From NCBI GenBank assembly GCA_963708325.1, contig OY970203.1, positions 992,001 through 1,056,000 on the forward strand: a stretch of DNA of 64,000 nt, given 5' to 3'. Of this stretch, positions 40,996 through 49,204 are shown piece after piece (the stretch's first letter is position 1; every line of letters starts with the position of its first letter). The notes under the pieces were generated by a model. The model was not told the DNA's origin and made no database searches. It saw only the letters and a list, made by a program, of their open reading frames with translations. The translations under genes and the position numbers were made by a program. The stretch comes from G963708325 sp963708325 (GTDB lineage Bacteria > Actinomycetota > Thermoleophilia > Solirubrobacterales > 70-9).

Positions 40996-41769
40996 CTACT
41001 CCGCGACGCGGCCCGACGAGGCGGCGGTGAAGCCGGCCGCCAGGCCGACGACGCCGCCGCCGAGCCCGGCGAAGAAGTCGGCCGTGCTCTCCACGGCGGG
41101 AAGCAGCAGGATCACGGCGGCGAATACGACCACGCCGATCACGTCCACGTAGTCGTCCGAGAAGCCGCGGCTCTCGGCGCGGCGGATCGGAAACCAGGCG
41201 CCGATCATGGCCAGGGCGATCCCGTTGCCGCCGGCAGCGACCAGCAGGTGGTCGCTGCCGTTGATCAACGGATAGAGCCCGTCCGCGGCGAGCATCCCGA
41301 GGGCGCCGGCGGCGAGCATCAGCAGCAGGACGGGAACGGTGCCGAGACGGCGCTCGAGCGCCGACCCGAAGATTGCGATCGTGACCGCGACCACGAACAG
41401 GTAGCCGATGTCGGTGTAGACGAAGGGGGCCGTCAGGTAGCGCCACCAGTCCGAGCCGACGGGGCCGTCGATCGCCCCGAGGTCGCTCAGCGTGCGGTCG
41501 GTCGCGCTCGCCACCAGCGCGACCGCCGCCGAGGCGCCGATCGCGGCGATCGTGGCGTAGGAACGCCCGCCCTCGATGCGAAGCCGGGGCATGGCGGGCG
41601 TGCGGCGGCGGCGGCGCTGCTTGGGCGTGAACTCATCGCCGCGACGCTCGAGCTTGGGGGCGCGCTTGCGCAGGCGGGTGCCGCAGTAGGGGCACTCGGT
41701 GACATACGGGCTCACCTCGGACCCGCAGCTCTTGCAGACGACGCTCAGCTCGGGAGCCTCGGGACTCAC
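40996..41769 (-). CDS. zinc-ribbon rhomboid-like membrane protein, catalytically inactive
   Basis: A 257-residue protein. The N-terminal zinc ribbon is CKSCGSEV and CPYCGTRL (about 12-33), followed by a basic linker. Six membrane helices with the rhomboid order follow: WWRYLTAPFVY, GYLFVVAVTIAIFGSALERRLG (the L1 E-R-x-x-G motif), then GGNGIALAMIGAW, where active rhomboids have G-x-S-G. The last helix AGLGGGVVGLAAGF has Gly where active enzymes have the catalytic His. Both catalytic residues are missing, so it is a pseudoprotease that may bind membrane clients. Gene is five bases upstream of the methyltransferase start. Confidence 0.78.
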   Translation of the reverse strand: MSPEAPELSVVCKSCGSEVSPYVTECPYCGTRLRKRAPKLERRGDEFTPKQRRRRRTPAMPRLRIEGGRSYATIAAIGASAAVALVASATDRTLSDLGAIDGPVGSDWWRYLTAPFVYTDIGYLFVVAVTIAIFGSALERRLGTVPVLLLMLAAGALGMLAADGLYPLINGSDHLLVAAGGNGIALAMIGAWFPIRRAESRGFSDDYVDVIGVVVFAAVILLLPAVESTADFFAGLGGGVVGLAAGFTAASSGRVAE

Positions 41770-41799
41770 GCGCCGAGAATACCCCCGTTGCCGCCCCGC

Positions 41800-42909
41800 T
41801 CAGCCGCCGCTTCTGTCGCAGAGCTGGCGAACCAGGGCGTGGAGGTCCAGCTCGCGCTCGTAGACGCGGAGCTGGCGGCGGGCCCCGGTTCCCTGGTCGA
41901 TCAGCTCCTCGATCCGCGACATCTCCTCGGCGCAGCCCAGCTGCTCGGCGTGCTCGCGCAGCTCCGCCATCAGGTCCCGCACCATCTCCGCCGACGGCTT
42001 CGGCCTCACGTTGGCGAAGTCCACCAGGTCGCCCTCCAGACCGTGCAGGGCGGCGCGCACCTTGTTGTCGTCGATCAGCTCGCCGGGATCCTCCACCGCC
42101 GGCACACCGTCGTCGTACTGCGCCGACAGACGGTGGACCAGGGACTGGACCAGGGCGGCGAAGGCCACGGTGTACTCCACCCGGGTCTCCTGGTCGAAGA
42201 CGCGGACCTCGACCGTGCCCAGTCTCGGGTGCGGCCTGACGTCCCACCAGATGAAGGTGTAGTCCTCCACCGCGCCGCTCGCCACCATCAGCTCGATCCG
42301 CCGCTCGTACTCGTCCCAGGTGCCGTAGTGGGGCGGGATCCCGACGCGCGGAAAGGCGCGGAAGACCGGTGTGCGCGACGACATCATCCCGGTCACCTGG
42401 CCGCGCCACAGCGGCGAGTTGGCCGAGATCGCCAGCATCAGGGGCAGGTAGCGGCGGATGCCGTCGGCGACGTAGATCGCCTTGTCGGGGCCGTCGACGG
42501 CGACGTGGACGTGGGTGCCGAAGATCAGCTCGCGACGGGCGACGTAGCCCAGCTCGTCGGCCAGCTCCAGGTAACGCGGCCGCTCGACGATCTCCTGGTC
42601 CTCCCAGCGGGCGATCGGGTGCGTCCCGGAGGCGCCGATCGCGAGCCCCTTGTCGGCGGCGATGGCAACCACCTGGCGGCGCAGGCCGCGCAGCTCGCGC
42701 TCCGCGGACGCCACGTCCGGACAGATCCCCGTCGCGATCTCGAGCACGGACTGCATCAGCTCCGGCTTGACCTGCCCCGGCGAGCCCGGCGGCACCTCGG
42801 CGAGGATCGCCTCGACCTCCTGGGCGAGCTCCAGCGAGTCGGCGTCCATGATCATCAGCTCCTCCTCCACACCGACGGTGAAGGGAGGGCCGGTGAAGTT
42901 GTGGTTCAT
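41800..42909 (-). CDS. carboxylate-amine ligase, YbdK / glutamate-cysteine ligase type 2 family
   Basis: A 369-residue enzyme of the GCS2 family, the usual length for YbdK. Motifs are FTVGVEEELMIMD (ATP/Glu site), GQVKPELMQSVLEIATGIC, GTHVHVAVDG, PLMLAISANSPLWRG and WDVRPHPRLGTVEVRVFDQET. It joins an amino acid carboxylate to an amine with ATP. Whether it makes gamma-glutamylcysteine is doubtful in an actinobacterium that would use mycothiol. ATG at 42909 places the conserved N-terminal motif at residue 8. Confidence 0.87.
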   Translation of the reverse strand: MNHNFTGPPFTVGVEEELMIMDADSLELAQEVEAILAEVPPGSPGQVKPELMQSVLEIATGICPDVASAERELRGLRRQVVAIAADKGLAIGASGTHPIARWEDQEIVERPRYLELADELGYVARRELIFGTHVHVAVDGPDKAIYVADGIRRYLPLMLAISANSPLWRGQVTGMMSSRTPVFRAFPRVGIPPHYGTWDEYERRIELMVASGAVEDYTFIWWDVRPHPRLGTVEVRVFDQETRVEYTVAFAALVQSLVHRLSAQYDDGVPAVEDPGELIDDNKVRAALHGLEGDLVDFANVRPKPSAEMVRDLMAELREHAEQLGCAEEMSRIEELIDQGTGARRQLRVYERELDLHALVRQLCDRSGG

Positions 42910-43007
42910 CGGTAGATGATTGATTCCACGGCCGCGTGCCTGAGGTGAGCGTGGAGAGGCGCCGAGGAAGCGGGCGGACGCGCCGATGGTAGCCGCGTCG
43001 GCGGGCC

Positions 43008-43013
43008 TATACT
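43008..43013 (+). promoter_or_regulatory. -10 box TATACT of the aldolase gene
   Basis: TATACT lies 33 bases upstream of the aldolase ATG in the divergent gap with the YbdK-type gene. A good -35 box is not visible. The aldolase ATG also has an AAGGAGGG site at 43030-43037. Confidence 0.5.
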
Positions 43014-43045
43014 CCGCTGCGTACCGACGAAGGAGGGCGCAGCCG

Positions 43046-43966
43046 ATGGAATTGAAGAGCATCACCGAGCAGAAGTCGCTTCTTGCAACCCTGGCGCCCG
43101 GCAAGCGGGCGCGGCTGCGCCGCCTGCTGTTCGAGTTCGGGCCCGGCAACGGCACCCTGATGCTGCTGCCGATCGACCAGGGCATCGAGCACGGCCCGCG
43201 CGACTTCTTCCCCAACCCGGCGTCGAAGGACCCCGAGTACCAGTTCCGGCTCGCGGCCGAGGCCGGCTATTCGGCTATCGCCTGCCAGATCGGGATGGCG
43301 ACGAAGTACTACCCCGACTACGCCGGTCAGGTGCCGCTGATCCTCAAGGTCAACGGCAAGACCGACGTGCCGCCCTCCGACGAGGCCCTGTCGCCGGTGA
43401 ACGCGAGCGTCGAGGACGCCGTCCGCCTGGGCGCCGACGCCGTCGGCTACACGCTCTACGTCGGCTCCCCGAAGCAGGAGGAGGACCTAGTCCAGCTGCG
43501 CACGATCCGCCAGGACTGCGACCGCTACGGCATGCCGCTGGTGATCTGGGCCTACCCGCGCGGCCGCGACATCGAGACGAAGGGCGGCCGCGACTCCCTC
43601 TACGCGATCGATTACGGCGCCCGTCTGGCGATGGAGATGGGCGCCGACGTCGTCAAGCTGAACCTGCCCAAGCTCAACCCCGAGAAGGACAAGGACTCCC
43701 CTGCCCCGTACAACGAGATGGAGGCGAGCCAGGAGGAGGCGATCCGCCACTGCGTCGAATCGGCCGGCCGCGCGCTGGTGGTGCTGTCCGGCGGCTCCCG
43801 GGTGGACGACGAAGAGGTGCTCGCCCACTGCCGGATGATCATGGAGGCGGGCGGTTCCGGGGTGATCTTCGGCCGCAACGTCTGGCAGCGGGAGTGGAGC
43901 GCCGCGCTGGAGATCATCGAGCAGATCAAGGAGATCCTGCTCTCCAGCGTGCGCCGGATCCCGTAG
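43046..43966 (+). CDS. fbaB: class I fructose-bisphosphate aldolase (archaeal/FbaB type)
   Basis: A 306-residue Schiff-base aldolase of the DhnA/FbaB family. LLPIDQGIEHGPRDF is the N-terminal phosphate/substrate motif, and ADAVGYTLYVGS and VIWAYPRGR are barrel strands. GADVVKLNLPKLN carries the likely Schiff-base Lys, and ALVVLSGGSRVDDEE and SGVIFGRNVWQ form the C-terminal phosphate site. It should cleave fructose 1,6-bisphosphate in glycolysis, or condense trioses in gluconeogenesis. The ATG at 43046 follows AAGGAGGG. A longer frame upstream overlaps the promoter and is not used. Confidence 0.9.
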   Translation: MELKSITEQKSLLATLAPGKRARLRRLLFEFGPGNGTLMLLPIDQGIEHGPRDFFPNPASKDPEYQFRLAAEAGYSAIACQIGMATKYYPDYAGQVPLILKVNGKTDVPPSDEALSPVNASVEDAVRLGADAVGYTLYVGSPKQEEDLVQLRTIRQDCDRYGMPLVIWAYPRGRDIETKGGRDSLYAIDYGARLAMEMGADVVKLNLPKLNPEKDKDSPAPYNEMEASQEEAIRHCVESAGRALVVLSGGSRVDDEEVLAHCRMIMEAGGSGVIFGRNVWQREWSAALEIIEQIKEILLSSVRRIP

Positions 43967-44019
43967 CGCCCCGGACTGTGCGTCAGGGCGAGCACGGCCG
44001 CCGCGACCCTTAGGAGGAG

Positions 44020-44640
44020 ATGGGCTATCGCGGTCTCAGCCGGCGCGGAGGCGGCGGCGTCGCCGTCGTCCTGCTGGTCCTGCTGATCGTCGCCCTCGCC
44101 GGCGGGACGAGGGGTGACCACCGCAGCCATCGCGGCGGCACGGATGCCGCGCCGTCGCCGTCGCGCAACGGCGCCCGCCAGGCCGGGATCGGCGCCGCCC
44201 ACCCGGGCCGCCACCGCCGCGGGCCCGCCCGGGCCGCGGCCGGCCGCCCGGCGACCGTCACCAGGGTCGTGGACGGCGACACGGTGGTCGCGTCCATCGG
44301 CGGCGGCGAGGAGTACGTCCGCTACATCGGCGTCGACACGCCGGAGACGGTGAAGCCGGGAACGCCGGTGCAGTGCTACGGCCAGCCCGCCAGCCATTTC
44401 AACCACGCCCTCGTCGAGGGCCGCCGCGTGCGCCTCGTCTTCGATCGCGAGCGGCGCGACCGATACGGCCGCCTGCTCGCCTACGTCTACCTCGGCCGGC
44501 GCTTCGTCAACGCCCTGCTGGTCCAGCGCGGCTACGCCCGCACGCTGACGATCTATCCGAACGTCGCCCACGCCGCCCTGTTCGCGCGGCTGCAGGCCGC
44601 CGCCGGGCGCGCCGGGCGAGGGCTGTGGAGCGCCTGCTGA
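44020..44640 (+). CDS. secreted or membrane-anchored thermonuclease-like (SNase) protein
   Basis: A 206-residue protein. The N-terminal signal/anchor is GGVAVVLLVLLIVALAGG. An Arg/Pro/Gly-rich linker follows, then a staphylococcal-nuclease-like OB-fold (about 78-206). Catalytic residues fit: Arg in YVRYIGVDTPET, Glu in the same motif and Arg in RDRYGRLLAYVYL. VVDGDTVVA and NALLVQRGYART are also standard. It probably degrades extracellular DNA or RNA. ATG follows AGGAGG directly; spacing is short. It lies 53 bases after the aldolase. Confidence 0.87.
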   Translation: MGYRGLSRRGGGGVAVVLLVLLIVALAGGTRGDHRSHRGGTDAAPSPSRNGARQAGIGAAHPGRHRRGPARAAAGRPATVTRVVDGDTVVASIGGGEEYVRYIGVDTPETVKPGTPVQCYGQPASHFNHALVEGRRVRLVFDRERRDRYGRLLAYVYLGRRFVNALLVQRGYARTLTIYPNVAHAALFARLQAAAGRAGRGLWSAC

Positions 44641-44671
44641 AATTCGCCGTGGCCGCCGCGGGCGGAATTTC
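44639..44671. terminator. hairpin after the nuclease gene
   Basis: GAAATTCGCC pairs with GGCGGAATTTC (one bulged G) across a 12-nt loop, beginning at the nuclease stop codon. AT-rich stem bases could act as a short U-tract in both directions. Probable terminator, not proven. Confidence 0.45.
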
Positions 44672-44811
44672 GGCGCAACTTAGTGCTGATTGGCACCCGA
44701 TCGACGGAAGGCGGTGGTTTGCCGTCAGTCGCTTTGCTAGGTTCGGCCCCGCGGGGGGTTTGAGATCGGGGCCAGACGGGAAGCCCCGCCCCGCACAGGA
44801 GCACGCCGACC

Positions 44812-45051
44812 ATGCGGATGCGCCAGACCATGACGCAGTTCGAGGTCGCCTTCGAGCAGGAGGCGGCGCTCGAGCGACGCCGCCGCGAGCAGCTGCGCAA
44901 GCGCGCCGCTCACCGCTCCCGCGCCCGCCGCATCCAGCGGACCGAGCAGCGCGGCAAGGTCCGGTTCAGCGTGCTCTTCGTGGCCTTGAGCTTCACCGTG
45001 GTGAGCGTGGTCATCATCATGTTCGAGACGCTCGCCTGGTTGATGGCCTGA
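44812..45051 (+). CDS. small single-pass membrane protein
   Basis: A 79-residue protein. A cytoplasmic highly charged helix (EVAFEQEAALERRRREQLRKRAAHRSRARR) is followed by one C-terminal membrane helix (VLFVALSFTVVSVVIIMFETLAWLM). It is a tail-anchored topology of unknown role. The 171-bp leader holds a GC-rich hairpin region (CCCCGCGGGG near 44747) but matches no riboswitch class I can name. An AGGAG site lies 9 bases before the ATG. Confidence 0.7.
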   Translation: MRMRQTMTQFEVAFEQEAALERRRREQLRKRAAHRSRARRIQRTEQRGKVRFSVLFVALSFTVVSVVIIMFETLAWLMA

Positions 45052-45181
45052 GACGGCTGCAAACCTTCGCCTGGCGTTGTCCTCGGTCGGCCGGCATCGG
45101 TCACGCACGTCTTCAGTGCGCTCCCTCGCCGGCCTCCCTGCGTCCTAGCCAGGCTCGGTTTTCGCCGTCTGACCGGTCTAG
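45051..45181. repeat. long imperfect inverted repeat between convergent genes
   Basis: The left arm at 45051-45075 (AGACGGCTGCAAACC, then CGCCTGGC) pairs with the right arm at 45148-45170 (GCCAGG, then GGTTTTCGCCGTCT) across about 70 bases. A compact version of the same arms is at 61700-61733. The right end reads GGTCTAG and its CTAG holds the csrA stop codon. The part from 45137 also resembles the dispersed repeat at 53042-53112. Confidence 0.6.
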
Positions 45182-45393
45182 GAGTCGGGCTTGGACAGCT
45201 CTTTGAGGGCGCCGTCCACCTCGGCGGCCCGCTCGGCCTGGATGTTGAGGTAGACCTCCTTGCGGAAGATGGGAACCTCGCGCGGGGCCTCGATCCCGAT
45301 CCTGACCTTCTCCCCGTGCACGGAAAGGATCGAGATCTCGATCTCGTCTCCGATCATGATGCTCTCATTGGACTTGCGTGTCAGAACGAGCAT
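45178..45393 (-). CDS. csrA: carbon storage regulator CsrA
   Basis: A 71-residue RNA-binding translational regulator. The N-terminus MLVLTRKSNESIMIGDEIEI and core RIGIEAPREVPIFRKEVY are canonical, including both RNA-contact regions (LTRK and APREVPIFR). It acts as a strand-swapped dimer that covers GGA motifs in leaders. No fliW or flagellar gene is nearby, unlike the usual arrangement. GGGAGG lies seven bases before the ATG. Its TAG stop lies in TCTAGG at the edge of the inverted repeat at 45051-45181. Confidence 0.95.
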   Translation of the reverse strand: MLVLTRKSNESIMIGDEIEISILSVHGEKVRIGIEAPREVPIFRKEVYLNIQAERAAEVDGALKELSKPDS

Positions 45394-45585
45394 CTGCGCG
45401 CCTCCCGACCCCTGTCTACGTCGTGGCCCGTCCGAGGCCACCCTTACTCCCGCAACCGCGTGGGGTTCGCCGACAAGCATAGCCTCCGCACTGGTGGCCA
45501 TGGCGCGGTTCCACCCTGCGGTCGCGGGCTGGGGCCGTCGCCGCGCCCCCCGCGCCCGGTGGCGTAGTATCGCCCGCTCGCAAGC

Positions 45586-46176
45586 GTGGCCAGAAAGTCC
45601 CTCAAACCGCAGCTCAACCAGATTCGCGCCTGGGTCCGCCAGGGGCGCACCGATGCCTGGATCGCCCATCAGCTCGAGGTCTCGGCGGCCCAGCTGCGCG
45701 AGTTTCGGCGCCAGCACGGGCTCACGCACGATGGCGAGGAGGACACCGGCGAGGTAGACCTGCGCGACGAGATCGAGGCGGAGATCGAGGCCGCCGGGGC
45801 CGACGAGACCGCGGCGGCCGAGGAGACCGAGGCCGGCGAGGAGGACGCCGGCGAGGAAGGCTCGGAGCGCCCCCGCCGCCGCCGCCGGCGGCGGCGGCGC
45901 GGCGGCCGCGGCCGGCGCGGGGCCACGCTCGAGGCGACCTTCGACCACGGCGAGGAGGAGGGCTTCGGACTGTGGCTGGACCCGGCGGTGCGCGACAACC
46001 CGAACTACGCCGAGCACTGGGCCGGCCACCGTGCCGTGCGCGTCACGATCGAGGCCGACCGGATCGTGATCACCCGCGCCGGTGGCGCCGACGGGGACGG
46101 CGAGGGCGATGAAGGCGACGGCGACGAAGGCAACGACGCCAAGGCGGCCGAGGAGCCCTCGAACGGCGAGGACTGA
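45586..46176 (+). CDS. HTH-like protein with acidic and Arg-rich tracts
   Basis: A 196-residue protein. Residues 1-47 form a small helical domain (LNQIRAWVRQGRTDAWIAHQLEVSAAQLREFRRQHGL) like a helix-turn-helix for DNA. A strongly acidic stretch (about 50-92) follows, then an Arg tract (RPRRRRRRRRRRGGRGRRG, about 95-113) and a compact domain (ATLEATFDHGEEEGFGLWLDPAVRDNPNYAEHW to VRVTIEADRIVITR). The tail is again acidic. The layout suggests a nucleic-acid-binding protein. GTG start; TAGTAT at 45565-45570 is a likely -10 box. It is divergent from csrA. Confidence 0.7.
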   Translation: MARKSLKPQLNQIRAWVRQGRTDAWIAHQLEVSAAQLREFRRQHGLTHDGEEDTGEVDLRDEIEAEIEAAGADETAAAEETEAGEEDAGEEGSERPRRRRRRRRRGGRGRRGATLEATFDHGEEEGFGLWLDPAVRDNPNYAEHWAGHRAVRVTIEADRIVITRAGGADGDGEGDEGDGDEGNDAKAAEEPSNGED

Positions 46177-46185
46177 CGCGGCAGC

Positions 46186-46539
46186 CTACTGCTCGACCAG
46201 CCTGCCGCCCGAGTAGTCGTAGGCACCCCTGAGGTAGAGGAAGAACGCCGCGTCGGCGACGATCTGCGGGTCCCAGCGCGCCGCCTCCTCGGGCGCGGCA
46301 CCGAGCGCGACCTCGAGGCACCAATCGGTGCCGGCCGCATAGAGGGCGGCGAGCTCGGCGGCCGAGAACGTCGGCCCGATGCGGCGGCGAAGCTCGTCCT
46401 CGACGGCGGTGACCGCGCGGCCCACCCTCCGGTAGAGCCGGGGCTCGTCGCGCAGCTCCTCGAGCCGGCGATGGCCCTCCTCCCACTGGAAGATGGCGGT
46501 CGCGATCGGGTAGGAAGTGGCGCGTCCGCTCGCGTTCAC
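46186..46539 (-). CDS. small conserved-looking protein of unknown function
   Basis: A 117-residue protein, all alpha by appearance: ATAIFQWEEGHRRLEELRDEPRLYRRVGRAVTAVEDELRRRIG, then FSAAELAALYAAGTDWCLEVALG and VADAAFFLYLRGAYDYSGGRLVEQ. No membrane helix. The GTG at 46539 gives a compact domain; longer starts run into low-complexity sequence shared with the frame of the next gene. Convergent with the HTH-like gene at 45586. Function unknown. Confidence 0.65.
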   Translation of the reverse strand: MNASGRATSYPIATAIFQWEEGHRRLEELRDEPRLYRRVGRAVTAVEDELRRRIGPTFSAAELAALYAAGTDWCLEVALGAAPEEAARWDPQIVADAAFFLYLRGAYDYSGGRLVEQ

Positions 46540-46648
46540 GGAGTGGCTATGGAAGCAGACGGCGGCAGCCGGCGCCGCCAGCGCGCCTGCAGCCCGGGAA
46601 CGATCGCCGCTCGGCCCTCCGGAGGCGCGGACGCCGGCGCGGCGGGCG

Positions 46649-46927
46649 CTACGCGTGGTCGCGGCTGCGGGGGCGCGAGGGCGCGAAGCGGCGCTCGGCC
46701 GGCTCCAAGCGGCGTGCGCCGACATCGGCCTCGATCTCGTCGCCTTCCTCCTCGAGCCAGTCGACGTCGCCGATGCGCCGGGCGCTGCCCTCCGCCCTTC
46801 TCAGCGCCGTCGCGAAGGCGTGGGCGGTGCGCTTCCAGAAGTCGCGCGCCCGCCGCAGCTCTGCCACCTCGCGTCGCAGGCGGCGGTTCTCCTCGCTCAG
46901 CTGCATGCGGTTGCCCCAATCGGGCAT
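46649..46927 (-). CDS. small coiled-coil protein
   Basis: About 92 residues: an N-terminal coiled coil (MQLSEENRRLRREVAELRRARDFWKRTAHAF), a short linker with WLEEEGDEIEADVG, and an Arg-rich end. The first part is typical of leucine-zipper-like segments. ATG at 46927 is used; a TTG lies three codons upstream. Could be a regulator or structural peptide; family not recognised. Confidence 0.5.
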   Translation of the reverse strand: MPDWGNRMQLSEENRRLRREVAELRRARDFWKRTAHAFATALRRAEGSARRIGDVDWLEEEGDEIEADVGARRLEPAERRFAPSRPRSRDHA

Positions 46928-46962
46928 CGTCAGCAAAGGTAGACCGAAATCGGTACCGATAC

Positions 46963-49098
46963 CTACTTAGTTTTCGAAGAATTTGCGTCGGCCGGGCGGC
47001 GCTCGGCCGCGCGACCGAGTCGCGCGCAGCCCGAGGGGTCCAGCGGGCCGGTCAGGCGAAACACCACGACCGGGCCGTCGACGTCGACCGGTTTCGCGGC
47101 GGGGTCGGTGCGAGTCCACTTGCCCTCCGGCGAGTAGATCGGCGAGGTGGGCGTGAACTGGTTGAGCTGGGGCGAGGTGACCACGAAGTCGTAATCCCCG
47201 TCGTTGATCGCCCGGCGCCACTCGGCGCAGCTCTGCACCTTGTTGAACGCCGCGTGGGGCCCGTGGGCGCCGACGTACTGGACGCGATTGGAGAGGTCGC
47301 GCCCGTAGTAGCCGTACTGGAAGAACGCCGAGGTCGTGCCCCCGAGGGCGATCCGCCGGTCGCGTTCGTTGTTCGCCCAGCGAAAGCCGGAGTCGAGGTG
47401 GAACTTCGCGTAGGCCTTCGTGTAGCGGCGGTTGAGGTAGTCGCGCTCCTCCGGCCACAGCAGCCCGACGCCGAGGGCGATCAGGCCCACCCCGCTTACG
47501 ACCAGGGCGGTGCGCGGCACCCGCAGCCGGCGCAGGGAGGCCAGCGCCACCGGCACGAGCACGATCGCGACGGCGACGAAGTAGGCGCCGGTCTCGTACT
47601 TCGACTTGCCGATCTCGCCGGGGCGATCGGTATGCAGCAGCGTGTAGACCATCAGCGCCGCCAGCAGCCAGGCGGCCCACCAGCGACGCGCGATCGCCGG
47701 CACGGTGGGCAGAAGGGCGGCGCCGACGACCAGGGCCGGGGCGAGGTAGCGCAGGTTGAGCACGAAGCCGTCCGGCGAGCCCTCCGGGCCGGACGCAGTC
47801 AGGGGCGTGAACACGTAGGCGATCGTGGCGGCAAGCCCGACGGCGCCCAGCACGCGCAGCGTGCGGGTGGCGGCGAAGAGGATCGAGAGCACCATGCCGA
47901 GCACCGCGATCGCGAGCATCACCTCCCACCAGCGGCCGAACGCCTCCCGCAGGCCGGGTAGGAAGAAGTGGTTCCAAACCCGGCTGTTGAGCAGGTAGTG
48001 CGAGACCGCGAACGGCGGCCGGCCCTCTTCGAGCCGGAGCGGATGCGGCAGCGAGAGCGGGCCGAGGTGCTTGACCCACGGCAGCGGGCTGATCGCGTGG
48101 ACGACGTTGCGCAGGTACCAGAAGGCGCCGGTGGCGGCGACCGCCGCGAGCCAGGCGCCGGAGTAGCCGAGCCGCCAGTCGCGCGGCGCCAGGTAGACGA
48201 CGCCGACGGTGAGCAGCGCCACCGGCGCGACCAGGGTCAGCTTGGTGCCGACCGCGAGCCCGGCGGCAAGGCCCGCCACGAGCAGGGGACCGAGCCGCTC
48301 GCGCTCGAAGATGCTGCCGTTGGCGTTGACCAGGATCGCCACGCTGGACAGCAGGAAGCACATCCCGACGATGTCGTTCTTGGCGTCGCCGGGCTGACGC
48401 GAGACCAGCGTGTGCGAGCCCAGCACGATCGCCACGGCGATGACGCTCATCCCGCCGACGCGGTAGCGGCGGCCGACGCACCAGGCGGCCAGCAGCGTCA
48501 GCGCCACCCAGCCGACGTTGAGCAGCGGCGAGAGGATGTCGCGGTGGAACGCGACCAGCGGGATCGCGTGCAGAAGCTCCGAGTTGTTCGGGTAGAACCA
48601 GTTGAGGTAGAGCGGATCGGTGAAATGCAGCCCGGTGACCGACCCCTGCTGGAGGAACCCCGCCGCGAAGGGCATGTGGTACCACATCGTGTCGAAGCCG
48701 TACATGCCCCGATCGAGGTTGACCTGGCTGTGCAGGCTCCACTGGGCGACGATGAAGCCGGCGACGGCGAGCGCGAGGACGATCTGGAAGGGGTCGACGC
48801 GGGGGGCGGGGAGCGGCTCGGCCGCGGCCGGGATCCGCGGGCGGGCCAACAGGGTGAGCGCGACCCCGGCGCCGACGGCGGCGACGATCAGCGGCACGGG
48901 CTTGAGCAGGCCGAGCAGGCCGACGACCTCGCCGACGACGACCAGCGTTGCGATCGTCAGGATCGCCTCGGCGAGCCGCGCCGGCGCTCCGGTCCAGCCG
49001 GCGAGCAGCCAGCGCCGCACGTTGTAGGCGCCGAGCGCCGCCGAGCCGACGATGACACCCAGCTCGATCCAGCCGACGACGTAGTCGTTTGTGGACAT
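46963..49098 (-). CDS. polytopic membrane protein, GT-C glycosyltransferase-like
   Basis: A 711-residue protein with about 13-14 membrane helices followed by an external C-terminal domain of about 150 residues. The first large loop holds NLDRGMYGFDTMWYHMPFAAGF, with Asp/His residues like the catalytic loop of GT-C lipid-linked sugar transferases. HFTDPLYLNWFYPNNSELLHAIP and SRQPGDAKNDIVGMCF are also typical of large actinobacterial wall-polymer or O-mannosylation proteins. Likely a glycosyltransferase that uses polyprenyl-phosphate sugars; donor and acceptor unknown. ATG at 49098. Confidence 0.75.
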   Translation of the reverse strand: MSTNDYVVGWIELGVIVGSAALGAYNVRRWLLAGWTGAPARLAEAILTIATLVVVGEVVGLLGLLKPVPLIVAAVGAGVALTLLARPRIPAAAEPLPAPRVDPFQIVLALAVAGFIVAQWSLHSQVNLDRGMYGFDTMWYHMPFAAGFLQQGSVTGLHFTDPLYLNWFYPNNSELLHAIPLVAFHRDILSPLLNVGWVALTLLAAWCVGRRYRVGGMSVIAVAIVLGSHTLVSRQPGDAKNDIVGMCFLLSSVAILVNANGSIFERERLGPLLVAGLAAGLAVGTKLTLVAPVALLTVGVVYLAPRDWRLGYSGAWLAAVAATGAFWYLRNVVHAISPLPWVKHLGPLSLPHPLRLEEGRPPFAVSHYLLNSRVWNHFFLPGLREAFGRWWEVMLAIAVLGMVLSILFAATRTLRVLGAVGLAATIAYVFTPLTASGPEGSPDGFVLNLRYLAPALVVGAALLPTVPAIARRWWAAWLLAALMVYTLLHTDRPGEIGKSKYETGAYFVAVAIVLVPVALASLRRLRVPRTALVVSGVGLIALGVGLLWPEERDYLNRRYTKAYAKFHLDSGFRWANNERDRRIALGGTTSAFFQYGYYGRDLSNRVQYVGAHGPHAAFNKVQSCAEWRRAINDGDYDFVVTSPQLNQFTPTSPIYSPEGKWTRTDPAAKPVDVDGPVVVFRLTGPLDPSGCARLGRAAERRPADANSSKTK

Positions 49099-49204
49099 CA
49101 GATCGACTCAGGCCGCGGGGGGCGCCGGGCATGACCCTGCGGCTTGCGCCAGGCGACGGCGCCTCGGGCCATGCCCGACGCCCAATCCCCCCGAGCCCCT
49201 CGCG

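Noticed and set aside
44672..44811. Riboswitch in the leader of the small membrane protein at 44812
   Set aside because: The leader is GC-rich and can fold, but I found no consensus core of c-di-AMP, SAM, cobalamin, TPP or glycine riboswitches.
45178..46539. Toxin-antitoxin or defence module around csrA and the small genes
   Set aside because: CsrA is unmistakable, the neighbours are divergent or convergent rather than co-operonic, and none shows a toxin, nuclease or effector motif.
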